From NCBI RefSeq assembly GCF_000429405.1, contig NZ_AUBU01000003.1, positions 124,001 to 188,000 on the forward strand: DNA of 64,000 nt, in the 5' to 3' direction. Of this stretch, positions 51,011-61,042 are shown one piece after another. Under the pieces are notes generated by a model. That model ran no database searches and was not told where the DNA came from. It saw nothing but the letters and a program-made list of their open reading frames with translations. Position numbers and translations under genes: made by a program. How positions within the stretch are numbered: the stretch's first letter is position 1; each line of letters begins with the position of its first letter. Source of the DNA: Algoriphagus marincola DSM 16067. GTDB taxonomy: Bacteria > Bacteroidota > Bacteroidia > Cytophagales > Cyclobacteriaceae.

Positions 51011-51340
51011 ATGAAACCATTAACCAGAGCGGAAGAGGAGATTATGCAAATCCTCTGGGATATCGAGCGAGGATTCGTGAAAGATATTCTTCTTCCAATG
51101 CCAGAGCCAAAGCCGGCTTACAACACTGTATCGACTATCGTCAGAATCCTTGAAAGAAAAGGATTTGTAAGTCACAAATCTTATGGCAAAAGCCATGAGT
51201 ATTTTCCAATCGTCTCTAAAGACGAGTACCGTACATTTATCATCAAGCGTATGCTTGAGGGATACTTCGATAGTTCATTCGCAAAGCTCAACAAATTCTT
51301 CAAAGGAGAAGAGTCTTTGAACAACAAGAACTATCAATAA
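51011..51340 (+). CDS. BlaI/MecI-family repressor
   Basis: 109 residues. Winged helix MKPLTRAEEEIMQILWDIERGFVKDIL (start), PKPAYNTVSTIVRILERKGFVSH (recognition helix) and SYGKSHEYFPIVSKDEYRTFIIKRML, then a short dimerisation tail. BlaI-type repressors are normally cleaved by a BlaR1/M56 sensor protease encoded next door; none is present here, since a terminator and a convergent protease gene follow. The target operon is therefore unknown. Confidence 0.92.
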   Translation: MKPLTRAEEEIMQILWDIERGFVKDILLPMPEPKPAYNTVSTIVRILERKGFVSHKSYGKSHEYFPIVSKDEYRTFIIKRMLEGYFDSSFAKLNKFFKGEESLNNKNYQ

Positions 51341-51369
51341 GATACGGCGAAATTTTGGGTAAGCATTTA

Positions 51370-51404
51370 AAAAAGGCTGTCAGAATTATCTGACAGCCTT
51401 TTTC
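51370..51404. terminator. bidirectional terminator between blaI-like and tricorn genes
   Basis: AAAAGGCTGTCAG / CTGACAGCCTTTT 13-bp stem, loop AATTAT, T run after. Confidence 0.93.
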
Positions 51405-51409
51405 CTTTT

Positions 51410-54400
51410 TTATTGAACGTCTTTCAAAAGCTCCTCGACCGCTTTCTCCAGTTGCTGATCGATGCCTTTGTCAATCTTTCCAGGTATATTTTTCACTTCA
51501 AATTGAGGCTTGGTTTCGTTATTCTCTAGCCATTCCCCAGCTTGGTTTTTAGCTGAAATCGGTACTACTCCCCATCTAACGCCATTTGGTAAACCTTCCC
51601 ATCCGGCAAAAGAACAAGTCCCCGGAGTAGGCATACCCACGGTTTTACCGATTTCTAAATCAGTATATCCACAGGCAAAACAATGACCATCTGAATAGTT
51701 AGCTTCGTTGAACATAGCCAAGGTCGGCTTAGTCCAGCGAGCAGTAGGCTCATACCCTACTTCCTTAGCTTCGGTTGCATAAGTTAAAAAGCGCTCTCCA
51801 GTGAAGAACATAGCCAAATCAGCTACTAAATCACCCCCACCATTAAAGCGAGTATCGACAATGACACCTTCCGTATCATGATACTTACCCATCATTTCCT
51901 CATACACATTTCTGTACGGACCGTCACTCATTCCAGGAATATGAACATATCCCAACTTACCACCGCTTAGTTCAGCTACTTCTTCTTGATTCTTCTTGAC
52001 CCATCGTCTATAAAGCAAGCCATTTTCCTCACGAAGTGATATCGGCTTGATAGTCAGCTGCTGTGCATTTTGTCCATTGGCATCGGTCAATTCAATCAAT
52101 GTGAACTTATCAGCTTTGCGGTTTAGTAGCTTCGCAAAATCCATATCAGCTGAAATAGCGATCCCATCAATAGATCGAATGATCATTCCGGCATCCACAT
52201 TTAGATCGGCTTTGTCCAAAGGACCTCCAGAAATGACCTCTGTGATTTTAATACCATCTCCTTCAAAGCCATAATCCCAAAACACTCCCAATGAAGCTGT
52301 TTGATCAGGCATGGAAATACTTCTTGAATACCTTGCTCCTGCATGAGAGACATTGAGCTCACCAAGCATTTCGGAAAGCATTTCAGCGAATTCATAGTTA
52401 TTGCCGATATGAGGCAAATACTTTTGATAATCAATTCTTGCCTTCTCCCAATCCACTCCATGCATATCAGGAGTGTAGAAAATGCCCTGAGTTCGCTGCC
52501 ATACGTGATCAAAAAGATGATCAAGCTCCGCAGTTCGGTCATAAGTCATCTCACCGCTTATTTTGATCGACTCTCGCTTCATAGAGCTAGGATTGATTTT
52601 GGAAATTGAGCCATTGCTAAGCAGGAAAAGGCTTTCTTGGTCCTTGTCCCACATGAGGTTACCATAGCTGGCATCCAGCTTCAATTCCTGTTTGGTTTCC
52701 TTGGTTCGGATATTGGTCGACCAGAGATTGTATCCTTTCTCAAATCTAGCTAGGTAATACAGTTTTTCTCCATCCTTACTCAAAACCGCGTCTCCTAAGC
52801 TACTACTATGGATAGTTAGCCTAGCCTTTCGCTCTTCAATTCCTTCCCAGTCAAAATTGAGCGGACTTATTTCTTTTTTATCCTTGCTCTTATCCTCTTT
52901 CTCAGAATCTTTCTTTTCGCCGTCTTTCTTAGCTTTTTCCAGCTCTTTCATGAGTTTAAACTCATCTTCACTCAGATTGAACTTATCCCAGGCACCTTTG
53001 TCAAAGAAAAGGGTGTAAACATCTCGCTCGCTTCTGCCAGAGGTAGCATAACTTCTTAGACCATCTCTATTGGAGAACCAAAGCATTTGCTTTCCACCAT
53101 TCACCCATAAAGCACTTCCATCATCATAGCCGTTCTTGGTAAGGTTACGGAAAGGTTCTTTGCCGCTAGCATCCAAGAGCACGACCTCACCATTGACCAT
53201 GGTTGGGTTGTAAGAAGCCAAAAGCCATTTACTATCTGGACTCCAGGTGAAGTACTGATCCCCATCACGCATGTGGTAGAGATCATCCGGAGAAAGCAGC
53301 ATGACTTTTTCCTTTGATGCCAAATCCATGACCATAATAGATCGGCGATCCTCAACATAAGCTAATTTCTTTCCGTCGGGTGAAAGCTTGGGTAAGTAGG
53401 CGTCTACTTCCAAGTCCAACATCGGTGATTCCTTAATAAGCGTTGAGGCAAAGAAAAATGGCTCTTCGCTCCGAACTTTTTCAGCTTTAAAAATTTGCCA
53501 GCGGCCATCACGTTCACTTGAGTAAAAAATGGACTTTCCATCCGGAGCAAATTCCACAAAACGCTCTTGTTCAGCTGTTTCGGTAATTCGTTTGGTCAAG
53601 CTTCCATCCACTGCCGTCACAAACACCTCACCACGTGCAATAAAAGCTATCTCCTTTCCATCCGGTGAAAGACTCATTTCGCTTACTCCTCCGTTGATAG
53701 AAATAAAATTATCAGGATTAGCAATAGCCTGAGTTGCTAAGCTTATTTCAACTTTTTGAGGTGCTTCTCCTGCCTTCAGCGTATAAAGTTCCCCATCAAA
53801 GCTAAAGCTCATCAGCCCATCCTTAGAAATCGTTAGAAAACGAACCGGAAAATCCTTCAAATCAGTTAAAGCCTTTGGATTCGAAGGATCAGAAACCGGC
53901 ATAGAAAAGACATTGAAATCTCCATTCTGCTCACTCAAGTAATAAATTTCCTCCTCATTCGGAGAGAACACAGGGTTTCTATCTTCGCCATAAAAAGTAG
54001 TCAACATCTGATGCGTGTCTGTATTCGCATCATACATCCAAATATCCCGGGCAATTCCAGACTCGTGGTGCTTTCTCCATTCATTTTCGCCGCCTTTTTT
54101 ATCATGATAGATCATTTTTGTTCCATCTGCATTGCTCTGAACATACTCAGCAGGGATAGTCCAAATTTGATCCACTCTCCCACCCTTTACAGGTACTTTG
54201 TAGAGCTCAGGCTGGGAACCAGTTGGATATTGTCTGTGAGATGCGAGATCCATTCGCTGTGCCCCAAAGATCACTCCTGAGCCGTCAGCAGTAAAATCAA
54301 AAGGCATCTCATCATTTGAATGGAAAGTGAGCCTTGATGCCGGTCCACCAGATGCGTTCATGATGAATATGTCAAAATTACCGTAGCGATCTGATGCAAA

Positions 54401-54640
54401 AGCAAGCTGCTTTCCATCCTTACTCCATACGGCTTTGTAATCATGGGCTTCGTGGAAAGTGAGTTGTTTGGCTTCACCACCGGCACTTGGAACCAAGTAT
54501 AAATCTCCTTTGTAGGTAAATACAATTTGACTACCATCGGGAGAAATAGCTGGATACCTCACCCATCTCGGATCATCTTGAGCCCAAGAGAGCTGACCAA
54601 TCAATAATGCGAAAAGAACTAAAGTGAATTTCTTTATCAT
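51410..54640 (-). CDS. tricorn-type S41 protease, exported
   Basis: 1076 residues with signal peptide (LVLFALLIGQLSWAQ). Order: PD40 beta-propeller repeats over the first 500 or so residues (PDGSQIVFTYKGDLYLVPS and relatives), a second propeller with a Lys/Asp/Glu-rich insertion near 560-585 (KKDGEKKDSEKEDKSKDKKE), a helical C1 region, a PDZ domain (ASLGVFWDYGFEGDGIKITEV, about 800), and a C-terminal S41 core. VDTRFNGGGDLVADL holds the oxyanion glycines and NYSDGH the nucleophile, Ser983 with the adjacent Asp. Archaeal tricorn trims peptides from the proteasome; this one acts in the periplasm. Confidence 0.92.
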   Translation of the reverse strand: MIKKFTLVLFALLIGQLSWAQDDPRWVRYPAISPDGSQIVFTYKGDLYLVPSAGGEAKQLTFHEAHDYKAVWSKDGKQLAFASDRYGNFDIFIMNASGGPASRLTFHSNDEMPFDFTADGSGVIFGAQRMDLASHRQYPTGSQPELYKVPVKGGRVDQIWTIPAEYVQSNADGTKMIYHDKKGGENEWRKHHESGIARDIWMYDANTDTHQMLTTFYGEDRNPVFSPNEEEIYYLSEQNGDFNVFSMPVSDPSNPKALTDLKDFPVRFLTISKDGLMSFSFDGELYTLKAGEAPQKVEISLATQAIANPDNFISINGGVSEMSLSPDGKEIAFIARGEVFVTAVDGSLTKRITETAEQERFVEFAPDGKSIFYSSERDGRWQIFKAEKVRSEEPFFFASTLIKESPMLDLEVDAYLPKLSPDGKKLAYVEDRRSIMVMDLASKEKVMLLSPDDLYHMRDGDQYFTWSPDSKWLLASYNPTMVNGEVVLLDASGKEPFRNLTKNGYDDGSALWVNGGKQMLWFSNRDGLRSYATSGRSERDVYTLFFDKGAWDKFNLSEDEFKLMKELEKAKKDGEKKDSEKEDKSKDKKEISPLNFDWEGIEERKARLTIHSSSLGDAVLSKDGEKLYYLARFEKGYNLWSTNIRTKETKQELKLDASYGNLMWDKDQESLFLLSNGSISKINPSSMKRESIKISGEMTYDRTAELDHLFDHVWQRTQGIFYTPDMHGVDWEKARIDYQKYLPHIGNNYEFAEMLSEMLGELNVSHAGARYSRSISMPDQTASLGVFWDYGFEGDGIKITEVISGGPLDKADLNVDAGMIIRSIDGIAISADMDFAKLLNRKADKFTLIELTDANGQNAQQLTIKPISLREENGLLYRRWVKKNQEEVAELSGGKLGYVHIPGMSDGPYRNVYEEMMGKYHDTEGVIVDTRFNGGGDLVADLAMFFTGERFLTYATEAKEVGYEPTARWTKPTLAMFNEANYSDGHCFACGYTDLEIGKTVGMPTPGTCSFAGWEGLPNGVRWGVVPISAKNQAGEWLENNETKPQFEVKNIPGKIDKGIDQQLEKAVEELLKDVQ

Positions 54641-54762
54641 GAATTTGAATTTTTGAGGCTTGAAAGTAAGAAAAATTGCAATAGCATTGCAGAAAAGATA
54701 TTTAATCAGAGCTTTTTGAAATTCCTGTGGTAGTTTTCTTTCCTTCCCTTAATTGATCGGCC

Positions 54763-54770
54763 TATATTTG
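54763..54770 (+). promoter_or_regulatory. possible -7 element for tyrS
   Basis: TATATTTG, 25 bases before ATG 54795; no TTG at the expected distance. Confidence 0.4.
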
Positions 54771-54794
54771 CGGCTTAATTAGGAAAAGCTGCAC

Positions 54795-56090
54795 ATGAAT
54801 TCATTTATAGAAGAACTACGCTGGAGAGGAATGCTTCAAGACATGACTCCGGAAATCGAAGAACACCTGAATAAAGGAATGGCTTCTGCCTACCTGGGAT
54901 TTGACCCCACTGCAGATTCACTTCATATCGGGCATTTGGTAGGTGTTATGACGCTATTACACTTTCAGCGCGCAGGACATAAGCCATTTGCATTGGTCGG
55001 AGGTGCTACAGGAATGATCGGCGATCCTTCTTTCAAGTCTGCCGAGCGAAATCTTCTAGACAAAGAGACTTTGGATCACAATGTCAAGTCTATCCAAAAT
55101 CAGCTGGCTAAATTCCTTGACTTCAGCAGTGGTACCGGAAACAAAGCCGAACTAGTCAATAATTACGACTGGATGTCAAAATTCTCCTTTCTTGAGTTTA
55201 TCCGAGATATAGGAAAACACATCACTGTCAACTATATGATGGCAAAAGATAGTGTCAAAAGAAGACTAGAGGACGGAAATGGCCTTTCCTTCACGGAGTT
55301 TTCTTACCAGCTCATTCAAGGCTATGATTTTTACCATCTCTGGAAAAACAACAATTGCACCGTGCAGCTTGGCGGTTCGGATCAATGGGGAAATATCGTC
55401 ACTGGTACAGAGCTTATCCGAAGAATGGGTGGAGGACCTGCATATGCATTGACGGTTCCTCTTATCACCAAAGCGGACGGAAGTAAGTTTGGAAAGACTG
55501 AAAGCGGTTCGGTATGGTTGGATCCAGAAAAAACCTCTCCATATGCATTCTATCAGTTTTGGATGAATGTATCAGATGAAGATGCTTCCAAATACATTCG
55601 AATCTTCACCGTCTTGGACCAGAAAACAATTGAAGACCTGGAAAAAGCGCATCAAGAAGCTCCTCACCTTCGATTGCTTCAGCAAGAAATCGCTAAGCAG
55701 GTCACTACCATGGTGCATAGCGAGGAAGAATATGAGCTTGCAGTCAAAGCTTCGCAAATACTTTTTGGGAAATCCTCAACGGAAGATTTATCCAAATTAG
55801 ACGAGAGAACTTTCCTGCAGGTATTCGAAGGGGTCCCACAAGTAGAGATTTCTAAGGCTGAATTTGAACAGCTGGAGTCAAACTTGGATCTTTTTGGCGA
55901 AATGACGCAAGGGGTGATCTTTGGCTCTAAAGGTGAGGCTCGCAAACTCATCCAAGGCGGTGGCTTGAGTATCAACAAGGAAAAAATTACCGATCCCAAT
56001 GGAAAGTTTGAATCGAAGCTTCTGCAGGGAAAATATCTTTTGGTCCAAAAAGGCAAAAAGAATTACTTCATCGTCAAAGTAGAAGCCTGA
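54795..56090 (+). CDS. tyrS: tyrosine--tRNA ligase
   Basis: 431 residues. Charges tRNA-Tyr. HIGH motif at 44-47 (SLHIGHLVG), tyrosine pocket [21 protein letters not shown], and KFGKT (231-235) as the KMSKS equivalent. The anticodon-binding region follows, with a C-terminal S4-like domain ([32 protein letters not shown]). Length is normal for the bacterial TyrRS with S4 tail. Single gene with its own terminator; no T-box is expected or seen. Confidence 0.97.
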   Translation: MNSFIEELRWRGMLQDMTPEIEEHLNKGMASAYLGFDPTADSLHIGHLVGVMTLLHFQRAGHKPFALVGGATGMIGDPSFKSAERNLLDKETLDHNVKSIQNQLAKFLDFSSGTGNKAELVNNYDWMSKFSFLEFIRDIGKHITVNYMMAKDSVKRRLEDGNGLSFTEFSYQLIQGYDFYHLWKNNNCTVQLGGSDQWGNIVTGTELIRRMGGGPAYALTVPLITKADGSKFGKTESGSVWLDPEKTSPYAFYQFWMNVSDEDASKYIRIFTVLDQKTIEDLEKAHQEAPHLRLLQQEIAKQVTTMVHSEEEYELAVKASQILFGKSSTEDLSKLDERTFLQVFEGVPQVEISKAEFEQLESNLDLFGEMTQGVIFGSKGEARKLIQGGGLSINKEKITDPNGKFESKLLQGKYLLVQKGKKNYFIVKVEA

Positions 56091-56100
56091 TAGTTTGACA

Positions 56101-56136
56101 AAAAATGGTCAAAATTAAATTTTGGCCATTTTTTGT
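56101..56136 (+). terminator. terminator after tyrS
   Basis: 15-bp stem AAAAATGGTCAAAAT / ATTTTGGCCATTTTT (one T-G pair), loop TAA, more T after. Confidence 0.88.
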
Positions 56137-56218
56137 CTTTTTCTTTTTAAAGCCCTTCTGTTTTTTGACCCAGGTTTAATAAATTCACTTTTGAATTACA
56201 TTTTAGCTCAAGCAATCC

Positions 56219-56914
56219 ATGCCTAAAGAAAAGAATAAAGAAAAACTCATTTTGGATGCCGCCATCCGACTCTTCACTTCCAAGGGTTATCAGGCTACCA
56301 GAATGAGTGATATTTCCCAAGAGGTAGGAATGAGCAAAGGCCTCACCTACTTTTATTATAAGAATAAGGAAGACCTTTTCATGGCTTTGACCAAGAAGGC
56401 CTTTGATCAATTTAAGGATGAATTTCGGGAAGTTTATTTGAGCAAAGGAAAAACCGGAATGGAGAAAATCAGCGATTTGGTCATCCGAGTGGTAGACTTT
56501 GCCAGCAAAAATCAAATCCTCTACGATGCCATTATCAATTTTATGGATTTGGTCAAAAAGTACAATCAGGAAGAGAGCAGAAAAGAAATTGATCCGCTTA
56601 TCCTAGAGAGTCAGCACTTCCAAAAGCTCCTGGAAATCCACCATGATCCAGCCAAATTTGGCGTGATGATGGTCAGTCAGGGAATCAAGGATGGGAGTAT
56701 CCGGCCTGAACTTCAGCCTGAGATCACTTTTTATACGATTTGGAGTATGATCATCGGTTTTGAAAAAATGCTCGGCCCTGTAGGTTATGATGGAAAAGAA
56801 GTAAAAATCAATCCGGAGAGTTTGCAACCTGGATTCCTCAAACTCCTGCAGGATATGCTGAAAGGTACCATACAGGCAAGTAAACCTGCCACAGTTCAAA
56901 CCAGTCTATTTTAA
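56219..56914 (+). CDS. TetR/AcrR-family transcriptional regulator
   Basis: 231 residues. The N-terminal HTH is clear: KLILDAAIRLFTSKGYQATRM (9-29), SDISQEVGMSKGLTYFYYKNKEDLF (30-54). The C-terminal ligand domain is all-helical and acidic/Lys-rich, unlike any ligand class I can name. Regulates probably itself and some neighbour, but the next gene (a peptide transporter) is convergent and has its own upstream region. No palindromic operator could be confirmed by eye. Confidence 0.93.
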   Translation: MPKEKNKEKLILDAAIRLFTSKGYQATRMSDISQEVGMSKGLTYFYYKNKEDLFMALTKKAFDQFKDEFREVYLSKGKTGMEKISDLVIRVVDFASKNQILYDAIINFMDLVKKYNQEESRKEIDPLILESQHFQKLLEIHHDPAKFGVMMVSQGIKDGSIRPELQPEITFYTIWSMIIGFEKMLGPVGYDGKEVKINPESLQPGFLKLLQDMLKGTIQASKPATVQTSLF

Positions 56915-56952
56915 TTAAAAGCCTACAGCAAATTTGCTACAGACGCAAAAAA

Positions 56953-56984
56953 TAAAAAAGGCTATCAGATCGATAGCCTTTTTT
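56953..56984. terminator. bidirectional terminator between TetR and POT genes
   Basis: AAAAAAGGCTATC / GATAGCCTTTTTT stem with loop AGATC. Confidence 0.92.
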
Positions 56985-57005
56985 CATTTATTCCTGTGAG
57001 TAACA

Positions 57006-58625
57006 TTAATGAACGTTACCCATCATTTTTCGAATCATTGGTCTCAGAATGAATAGCAAGGCCGCAGAACCAATCACTGTGTAAACGATCAACATGTACT
57101 GATCCGGCATTTGAGCCAAAGCCTCTTCGGTACCACCACTCGCCTCACCTGCAATCAATCCTGCAAAGAGGTTTCCTAGTGAAACTGACAGGAACCAAAT
57201 TCCCATCATTTGACCTCCATAGCCTTTTGGAGCTAGTTTGGTTACCAAACTCAAACCAACCGGTGAAAGTGCCAGCTCACCGAATGTGTGAAGCATGTAA
57301 GTGAATATTAGCCAAGTTGGTGCTGCTAGCTCACCAGAAGCTGCGATTTTGGCGGCGAAATACATCACTAAAAAGCCCATACCCAACATAAATAAGCCAA
57401 GGGTGAATTTCATTGGAGAACTAGGCTCAAGATTTCTTCTTCCCAACCATACCCATAGACCGCCAAAGATCGGCGCGAAAATGATAATGAACATGGAATT
57501 GATCGATTGGAAATAACCTGTTGGAATCTCAAAACCAAGTACCGAACGATCTGTAAATCGCTCTGCGAAAAGATTCAAGGTAGACCCAGCCTGTTCGAAG
57601 CCTGACCAAAACATCGCAGAGAATAAAAATAGAATAGCAATTACCCCGACTTTATTTCTATCAGACTTGTCTAATCCTCCAAAGAGGATCACATAGCCCA
57701 GATATGCAAAAGCAACCAAGGCAATGATAGTACCTGATGCCCCGGCAATAGCTACCACATCGATAGGAACGATGCCAGTAAACATAATTCCTATCAGTCC
57801 AACCAAGACTATACCTATCCAGGTAACTGCTGATTTCAATTTATTTTGCTTGGCCTGCTCAAAGTCATCTGACACAATAGGCGCATCCCCATATCCTTCT
57901 AGAGAGCTACCTGTCAATTTGTATTGAATCAATCCTAGCACCATCCCAAATCCAGCTAAACCAAAACCAAGGTGCCAATCGTATTCTGCTAAAGTGCTAC
58001 AAGCAATTGGAGCAATCAGAGCACCAAGGTTGATTCCCATGTAAAAGATTGAAAATCCTGCATCTCGCTTAGAGCTTCCTTCTGGATAAAGCTGGCCTAC
58101 GATCGAACTGATATTAGGCTTTAAAAGTCCAGTACCAAAGACGATAAGAATGAGTCCAAGAAAGAATGAAGTGGTATCGAGTGTACTTAATGCTGTTTTA
58201 GAAGCATAATCACCCGATGAAAAGATGCCTGGTAGAGCCATCGTAAAGTGCCCCATGGCAATGATGATACCACCATACCACACTGATTTTTTCAGACCGA
58301 AAAGCCTATCAGCCAGCCAACCCCCGGGAAGTGCCAAAAGATAGACTCCCATAGTATAAAGTCCGTAGATAGCTCCTGATGTTTTGTCATCGAAACCAAG
58401 GCCCCCTTCGGTAATAGCTGCCGTCATGAATAAAATCAAGAGGGCCCGCATTCCGTAGTAGCTAAATCGCTCCCACATTTCAGTAAAGAAGAGCGTCATC
58501 AGCCCTTTTGGATGGCCAAAAATAGTTGGCCCTTCGAATTCCGGAGTATTAGGTGTTTCCAAGGATAATTTCTTTTGGTTGGATAGATTTTTACAATGAT
58601 AAGAGAATTCTGGACTTCGTTCCAA
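57006..58625 (-). CDS. proton-dependent oligopeptide transporter (POT/PTR2 family)
   Basis: Up to 539 residues with 12-14 membrane segments. Family signature FFTEMWERFSYYGMRALLILF (the ExxERFxYY helix 1), LADRLFGLKKSVWYGG, FSIFYMGINLGALIAP and a helical pair around TM10-11. It imports di- and tripeptides with protons. No ATG precedes the signature: TTG 58625 opens the frame, and TTG 58562 would give a 518-residue protein with an N-terminus (ETPNTPEFEGPTIFGHPKGL) closer to relatives. I give the longer bound but favour the shorter protein. Confidence 0.88.
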   Translation of the reverse strand: MERSPEFSYHCKNLSNQKKLSLETPNTPEFEGPTIFGHPKGLMTLFFTEMWERFSYYGMRALLILFMTAAITEGGLGFDDKTSGAIYGLYTMGVYLLALPGGWLADRLFGLKKSVWYGGIIIAMGHFTMALPGIFSSGDYASKTALSTLDTTSFFLGLILIVFGTGLLKPNISSIVGQLYPEGSSKRDAGFSIFYMGINLGALIAPIACSTLAEYDWHLGFGLAGFGMVLGLIQYKLTGSSLEGYGDAPIVSDDFEQAKQNKLKSAVTWIGIVLVGLIGIMFTGIVPIDVVAIAGASGTIIALVAFAYLGYVILFGGLDKSDRNKVGVIAILFLFSAMFWSGFEQAGSTLNLFAERFTDRSVLGFEIPTGYFQSINSMFIIIFAPIFGGLWVWLGRRNLEPSSPMKFTLGLFMLGMGFLVMYFAAKIAASGELAAPTWLIFTYMLHTFGELALSPVGLSLVTKLAPKGYGGQMMGIWFLSVSLGNLFAGLIAGEASGGTEEALAQMPDQYMLIVYTVIGSAALLFILRPMIRKMMGNVH

Positions 58626-58801
58626 AAAAAGCTTTCCTCAGAATAATAAATTTCACTTCAAACTATGATAAAAGTCAGCGAATAAATTGCTTTAATACTA
58701 CATTTTTGAAAGGTCACCAAATAATTTATTGAAAATCTTTCGTAATCGATTGAATGGTCAAAAAAAGCAGATTTTTTGATTTTCAATCGGCTATTTTTCT
58801 T

Positions 58802-58809
58802 TAATTTTG
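58802..58809 (+). promoter_or_regulatory. possible -7 element for pckA
   Basis: TAATTTTG fits TAnnTTTG; a TTTG lies 23 bases upstream (58775-58778), longer than the usual spacer. Confidence 0.4.
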
Positions 58810-58843
58810 ACCAAGATATTTTCAGAATATAAACCCAAATTTT

Positions 58844-60445
58844 ATGCAGGATTTAGCGCTGGATGCCCAGACTTCTCCTTTGGATTTTCTAGATCTCCAC
58901 ACGACTGGAAAAATCCACTACAACCTTCCACCTGCCGAACTTGTAGAGCATGCATTGGCAAGGAATGAAGGATCGCTCACCTCAACCGGTGCCTTGATGG
59001 CGGACACCGGAAAATTTACCGGAAGATCTCCCAAGGATCGATACATCGTTCGCGATGCTAAGACTGCCGACTCGGTCTGGTGGGGAGATATCAATATTCC
59101 TTTTGAGGAAGAAAAGTTTGATCAGTTGCTTGAAAAAATGAAGCAATTTCTAGCAGACAAAGATCTCTTTGTAAGAGATGCCTATGCTGGAGCTGATCAA
59201 GAGTACCGATTAAATATCCGAGTTGTAAATACTTGGGCATGGCACAATCTCTTCTGCAACAATATGTTTTTGAGACCGAGTGCTGAAGAGTTAGAAAACT
59301 TTGAAAACGACTTTACCATCATCTGCGCACCTGGCTTTCAGGCAGATCCAGAGGTCGATGGTACCAAGAGCCCCAATTTTGCTATTTTAAATCTGAGCAA
59401 GCGAATGATTTTGATTGGAGGGACAGGATATGCCGGAGAAATGAAAAAAGGTATTTTCTCCGTCTTAAATTATCTCCTTCCTCATGAGCATCAGACGCTC
59501 TCTATGCACTGTTCTGCCAATGTGGGAAAAGACGATGACACAGCTATTTTCTTTGGCCTTTCTGGAACAGGGAAAACCACCCTATCTGCTGATCCAAATC
59601 GATCTCTGATTGGTGATGATGAGCACGGATGGACTGAGAATGGCGTTTTCAATTTTGAAGGTGGCTGTTACGCTAAAGTCATTGACTTGACTAGGGAAAA
59701 AGAGCCTGAGATTTGGGATGCGATCAAATTCGGCTCCATTGTAGAAAACACCCGTTTTAAGGACGGCTCGAGAGAAGTGGATTTTGCAAATAAGTCTGTC
59801 ACTGAAAATACCCGTACGGCTTATCCCATCAATTTTATTCCAAATGCAAAGGAACCTTCTATAGCCCCTGTGCCTAAGAATATCTTTTTCTTGACTGCAG
59901 ATGCCTTTGGAGTGATTCCTCCCATTTCCAGATTAAACAAAAGTCAGGCGATGTATCATTTTATTTCAGGATACACGGCAAAGGTGGCTGGTACAGAAAT
60001 GGGCATTACCGAGCCAAAATTGACCTTTTCTGCTTGTTTTGGAGCGGCATTTTTACCGCTACACCCCACAGCTTATGCTACGCTATTTGGCGAAAAAATG
60101 GAAAAGTACCAGACTAATGTTTGGCTAATCAACACTGGCTGGACTGGAGGCCCTTATGGAATTGGCTCTAGGATGAAGCTAAGTTACACACGTGCGATGA
60201 TCACTGCCGCTTTGGAAGGAAAGCTAGATTCAGTGGAGTTTAAGTCCCACCGATATTTCGGATTTGATGTTCCACAAACTTGTCCTGAAGTACCTAGCGA
60301 AGTCCTTAATCCGCGAAAAACTTGGAAAAATCCTGAGGATTATGATCTACAAGCTTCAAAGCTAGCCAAGTCCTTTATCGAAAATTTCAAACAATTTGAA
60401 GACTATGCCTCCGAGGATATTCTCAAAGGGGCTCCAAATTTCTAA
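58844..60445 (+). CDS. pckA: phosphoenolpyruvate carboxykinase (ATP)
   Basis: 533 residues, the ATP-dependent type. Converts oxaloacetate to PEP for gluconeogenesis. GKFTGRSPKDRYIV near the N-terminus, IGGTGYAGEMKKGIFSVLNY, the P-loop GLSGTGKTTLSADP (238-251), IGDDEHGW for metal binding, and ENTRTAYPINFIPNA further on. Single gene with its own terminator; regulation is not visible beyond the -7-like TAATTTTG. Confidence 0.97.
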   Translation: MQDLALDAQTSPLDFLDLHTTGKIHYNLPPAELVEHALARNEGSLTSTGALMADTGKFTGRSPKDRYIVRDAKTADSVWWGDINIPFEEEKFDQLLEKMKQFLADKDLFVRDAYAGADQEYRLNIRVVNTWAWHNLFCNNMFLRPSAEELENFENDFTIICAPGFQADPEVDGTKSPNFAILNLSKRMILIGGTGYAGEMKKGIFSVLNYLLPHEHQTLSMHCSANVGKDDDTAIFFGLSGTGKTTLSADPNRSLIGDDEHGWTENGVFNFEGGCYAKVIDLTREKEPEIWDAIKFGSIVENTRFKDGSREVDFANKSVTENTRTAYPINFIPNAKEPSIAPVPKNIFFLTADAFGVIPPISRLNKSQAMYHFISGYTAKVAGTEMGITEPKLTFSACFGAAFLPLHPTAYATLFGEKMEKYQTNVWLINTGWTGGPYGIGSRMKLSYTRAMITAALEGKLDSVEFKSHRYFGFDVPQTCPEVPSEVLNPRKTWKNPEDYDLQASKLAKSFIENFKQFEDYASEDILKGAPNF

Positions 60446-60471
60446 AACATTCAATAACCCAAATGTGACCG

Positions 60472-60502
60472 AAGCCCGCATCATTTTGAGCGGGCTTTTT
60501 TT
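60472..60502 (+). terminator. terminator after pckA
   Basis: AAGCCCGC / GCGGGCTT stem, 10-base loop, T run to 60502. Confidence 0.9.
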
Positions 60503-60572
60503 ATAGATTATTAATTTTTATGCTACGAATTAATATTCTCCGTTTATTTTTATGCCATTAATTATTAGAAAA

Positions 60573-61010
60573 ATGAAAACAGCAGAGATTATTACGGAGA
60601 AAGGAACCATGAAAGTGGAATTTTTCGAGAAGGATGCCCCTAACACTGTCAAAAATTTTGTGGATTTATCTGAAAAAGGATTCTACGATGGACTTACTTT
60701 CCATCGGGTAATTCCCAATTTTGTGATTCAGGGAGGTTGTCCTGAAGGTACAGGAAGAGGAGGACCAGGCTATCAAATCGATTGCGAATTGACTGGTGAC
60801 AATCAATATCATGACAGAGGAGTGCTCTCAATGGCCCATGCCGGCCGAAATACAGGTGGATCGCAGTTTTTCATTTGTCACAATCGTGACAACACGCGAC
60901 ACCTAGATCGAAATCACACCGTATTCGGTAAGGTTGTAGAAGGCTTGGATATCATCGACGATATTCGGGCGGGTGATAAAATAGAAAAAATCATTATCCA
61001 CCAAGATTAA
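60573..61010 (+). CDS. cyclophilin-type peptidyl-prolyl isomerase
   Basis: 145 residues from Met 60573 (an upstream ATG at 60552 would add seven residues). No signal peptide, so cytoplasmic. Core motifs: NTVKNFVDLSEKGFYDGLTFHRVIPNFVIQGGCP (catalytic Arg in FHRV), DRGVLSMAHAGRNTGGSQFFI and RHLDRNHTVFGKVVEGLDII. Catalyses cis-trans isomerisation of Xaa-Pro bonds. The stop is next to a hairpin shared with the convergent gene. Confidence 0.93.
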   Translation: MKTAEIITEKGTMKVEFFEKDAPNTVKNFVDLSEKGFYDGLTFHRVIPNFVIQGGCPEGTGRGGPGYQIDCELTGDNQYHDRGVLSMAHAGRNTGGSQFFICHNRDNTRHLDRNHTVFGKVVEGLDIIDDIRAGDKIEKIIIHQD

Positions 61011-61014
61011 ATTT

Positions 61015-61042
61015 TAAATCCCCATCACTGGGGATTTTTTTT
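61015..61042. terminator. terminator between cyclophilin and ceramidase-like genes
   Basis: AAATCCCC / GGGGATTT stem with loop ATCACT and long T run. The minus-strand stop codon of the convergent gene lies inside the loop, so the hairpin spans the end of that gene. Confidence 0.85.
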
